Shown piece by piece: positions 63,212 to 64,000 of a stretch of 64,000 bases of DNA. Each line of letters opens with the position of its first letter. The first letter of the stretch is position 1. The notes below the pieces were generated by a model. That model saw only the letters and a program-made list of their open reading frames with translations. It did no database searches and was not told where the DNA came from. The position numbers and the translations under genes were made by a program. The DNA comes from Botryotinia globosa (Eukaryota; Ascomycota; Leotiomycetes; Helotiales; Sclerotiniaceae): NCBI GenBank assembly GCA_014898425.1, contig RCSZ01000022.1, positions 248,001 to 312,000 on the forward strand, in the 5' to 3' direction.

Positions 63212-64000
63212 AAAGAAAAAGAAAAAGAATAATAATAAGAAATTTTTTAAAAAAAGAAGAAAAATAATAATAATAATAATAAGAAGAAGAATAATAAAAA
63301 GAATAAGAAAAAGAATAAGAATAATAATAAGAATAATAATAAGAATAATAAAAAGAATATATAAAACTAATATGAATAAGAAAATTAATAAGAATACTAA
63401 TAATAATAAGAATAATAAGGAAAAGAAAAATAATATTAATAAGAATATTAATAAGAAGAATACTAACTATTATTCTGAGGATTTTATTGGTGGTCAGTAT
63501 TAGTGGTAACCCTAACCCTAAGGGGGGTGGTAATTCAGATAAAAACACTTCAATTGGTTATTACCTTTTCTAACTTCAATTTAGAACTTTTCGAAAATCT
63601 GAAAAAAGAAATTAATAGAGATTCAATTGAATTTTTTATATATAAAATTAGAATTTCGAAATCTTTTATATTAAAGTTTTTATATTGAATTGAAATAATT
63701 TTAATTTTGAAAAGATTGAAAAAAAGCTATGGTAATTTCTGAAGGTAGGGGGGTAATGATTAGCGAAAAAGTATTAAAAGTTATCAATTGATTATTATTT
63801 CTTTTGATTTCAATTTAAGGTTTTTTGAAAATCTGAAAAAAGAAATTAATAAAAATTCAATTGAATTATATTTATTCGAAATTAGAATTTCGAATAGTTT
63901 TTATAATAAGGCTTTTATATTGAATTGAAATAACTCTAATTTTGAAGAGATTGAAAAAGCTATGGTAATTTATAAAAAACAGGGAGATAATGATTAATAA

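Larger units (their letters stand above)
51018..64000. repeat. Satellite-like array of long composite units
   Basis: A unit header CTAACTATTATTCC(G)AGGATTTTATT..GGTCAG recurs at 51018, 60479, 60534, 62084, 62323 and 63463. Each full header is followed by three or four subrepeats of about 230 bp, each with a GGGGGTGGTGA-like start, a TTTTCGAAAATCTGAAAAAAG core, and GCTATGGTAATTT at the end. Then come a CAGATTTAAATTATCTTTTA-like block and an AG-rich microsatellite. Unit 62323-63463 is 1140 bp. The array is interrupted by a solo LTR (51309-51582), the G1 element (52163-59970) and a 200-bp unrelated stretch (61887-62083). It continues past the window end. No coding content. Confidence 0.85.

Noticed and set aside
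63021..63548. 175-residue minus-strand open frame
   Set aside because: It is the antisense of the AATAATAAG microsatellite and gives only Ile/Leu/Ser/Tyr repeats; no gene.
1..64000. CRISPR array
   Set aside because: Tandem repeats present (18 bp, 14 bp, 12 bp) have no unique spacers, and the window is clearly eukaryotic.
1..64000. tRNA or rRNA genes
   Set aside because: No cloverleaf with A and B boxes and no rRNA core sequence was found; GGGTTCAAT on the minus strand at about 28975 resembles a B box but no partner A box or acceptor stem is present.

Overview
The window reads as a gene-poor, strongly AT-rich segment of a filamentous ascomycete (Pezizomycotina) nuclear chromosome. The evidence is of three kinds. 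There are nested Ty3/gypsy and Ty1/copia relics whose copies differ almost only by C-to-T and G-to-A transitions, the signature of repeat-induced point mutation (RIP). There is a Tc1/mariner-type transposase relic. The single intact gene has a 46-bp intron with GTAAGT donor, CTGAC branch site and TAG acceptor. The class is uncertain; Leotiomycetes or Dothideomycetes would both fit, and I cannot decide from sequence alone. Nearly every short ORF outside the gene is a by-product of AT-richness.

Layout. 1-325 is the end of a terminal-inverted-repeat (TIR) element that continues off the window. 326-6689 is an old gypsy element (family G1, copy 1) carrying a 554-bp miniature LTR element (TRIM) with a perfect TSD. 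6690-16260 is mostly unassigned AT-rich DNA with a mariner-like transposase relic (8870-9780), a solo copia LTR (11095-11329) and tandem repeats. 16266-28030 is a copia element on the minus strand, split by a complete gypsy element of a second family (G2, 18880-25458). 29947-35293 is a second TRIM split by a plus-strand copia (30235-34999), which in turn carries a solo LTR of its own family (30654-30915): three levels of nesting. 36009-44117 is an 8.1-kb LTR element of undetermined superfamily carrying a 1.4-kb TIR element (40724-42146), the family member that also ends at base 325.

The AT block stops exactly at the target-site duplication of that last LTR element (44118-44122). An island of ordinary composition follows, about 44.1-49.4 kb. 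It holds a 448-bp MITE-like element (44691-45138), a roughly 1-kb promoter region and one two-exon gene (46194-49245). The gene encodes a predicted 1001-residue protein with a Ulp1/SENP-type (C48) cysteine protease domain, an Asp/Glu run, a KRVKL motif and a C-terminal coiled coil.

From about 51.0 kb to the window end lies a tandem array of long, internally repetitive satellite-like units, each joined to the next by AG-rich microsatellite. Into this array were inserted a solo G1 LTR (51309-51582, TSD GGGGG) and a full-length 7.8-kb G1 gypsy element (52163-59970, TSD TATTT). That element has recognisable gag and pol and an unusual stretch of about 3 kb between pol and the 3' LTR.

There is no cooperation between genes to describe. 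The window is one probable host gene or cargo gene enclosed by dead transposons. The biological interest lies in the insertion chronology, the undescribed small repeat families, and the isolated Ulp1-like protease gene.
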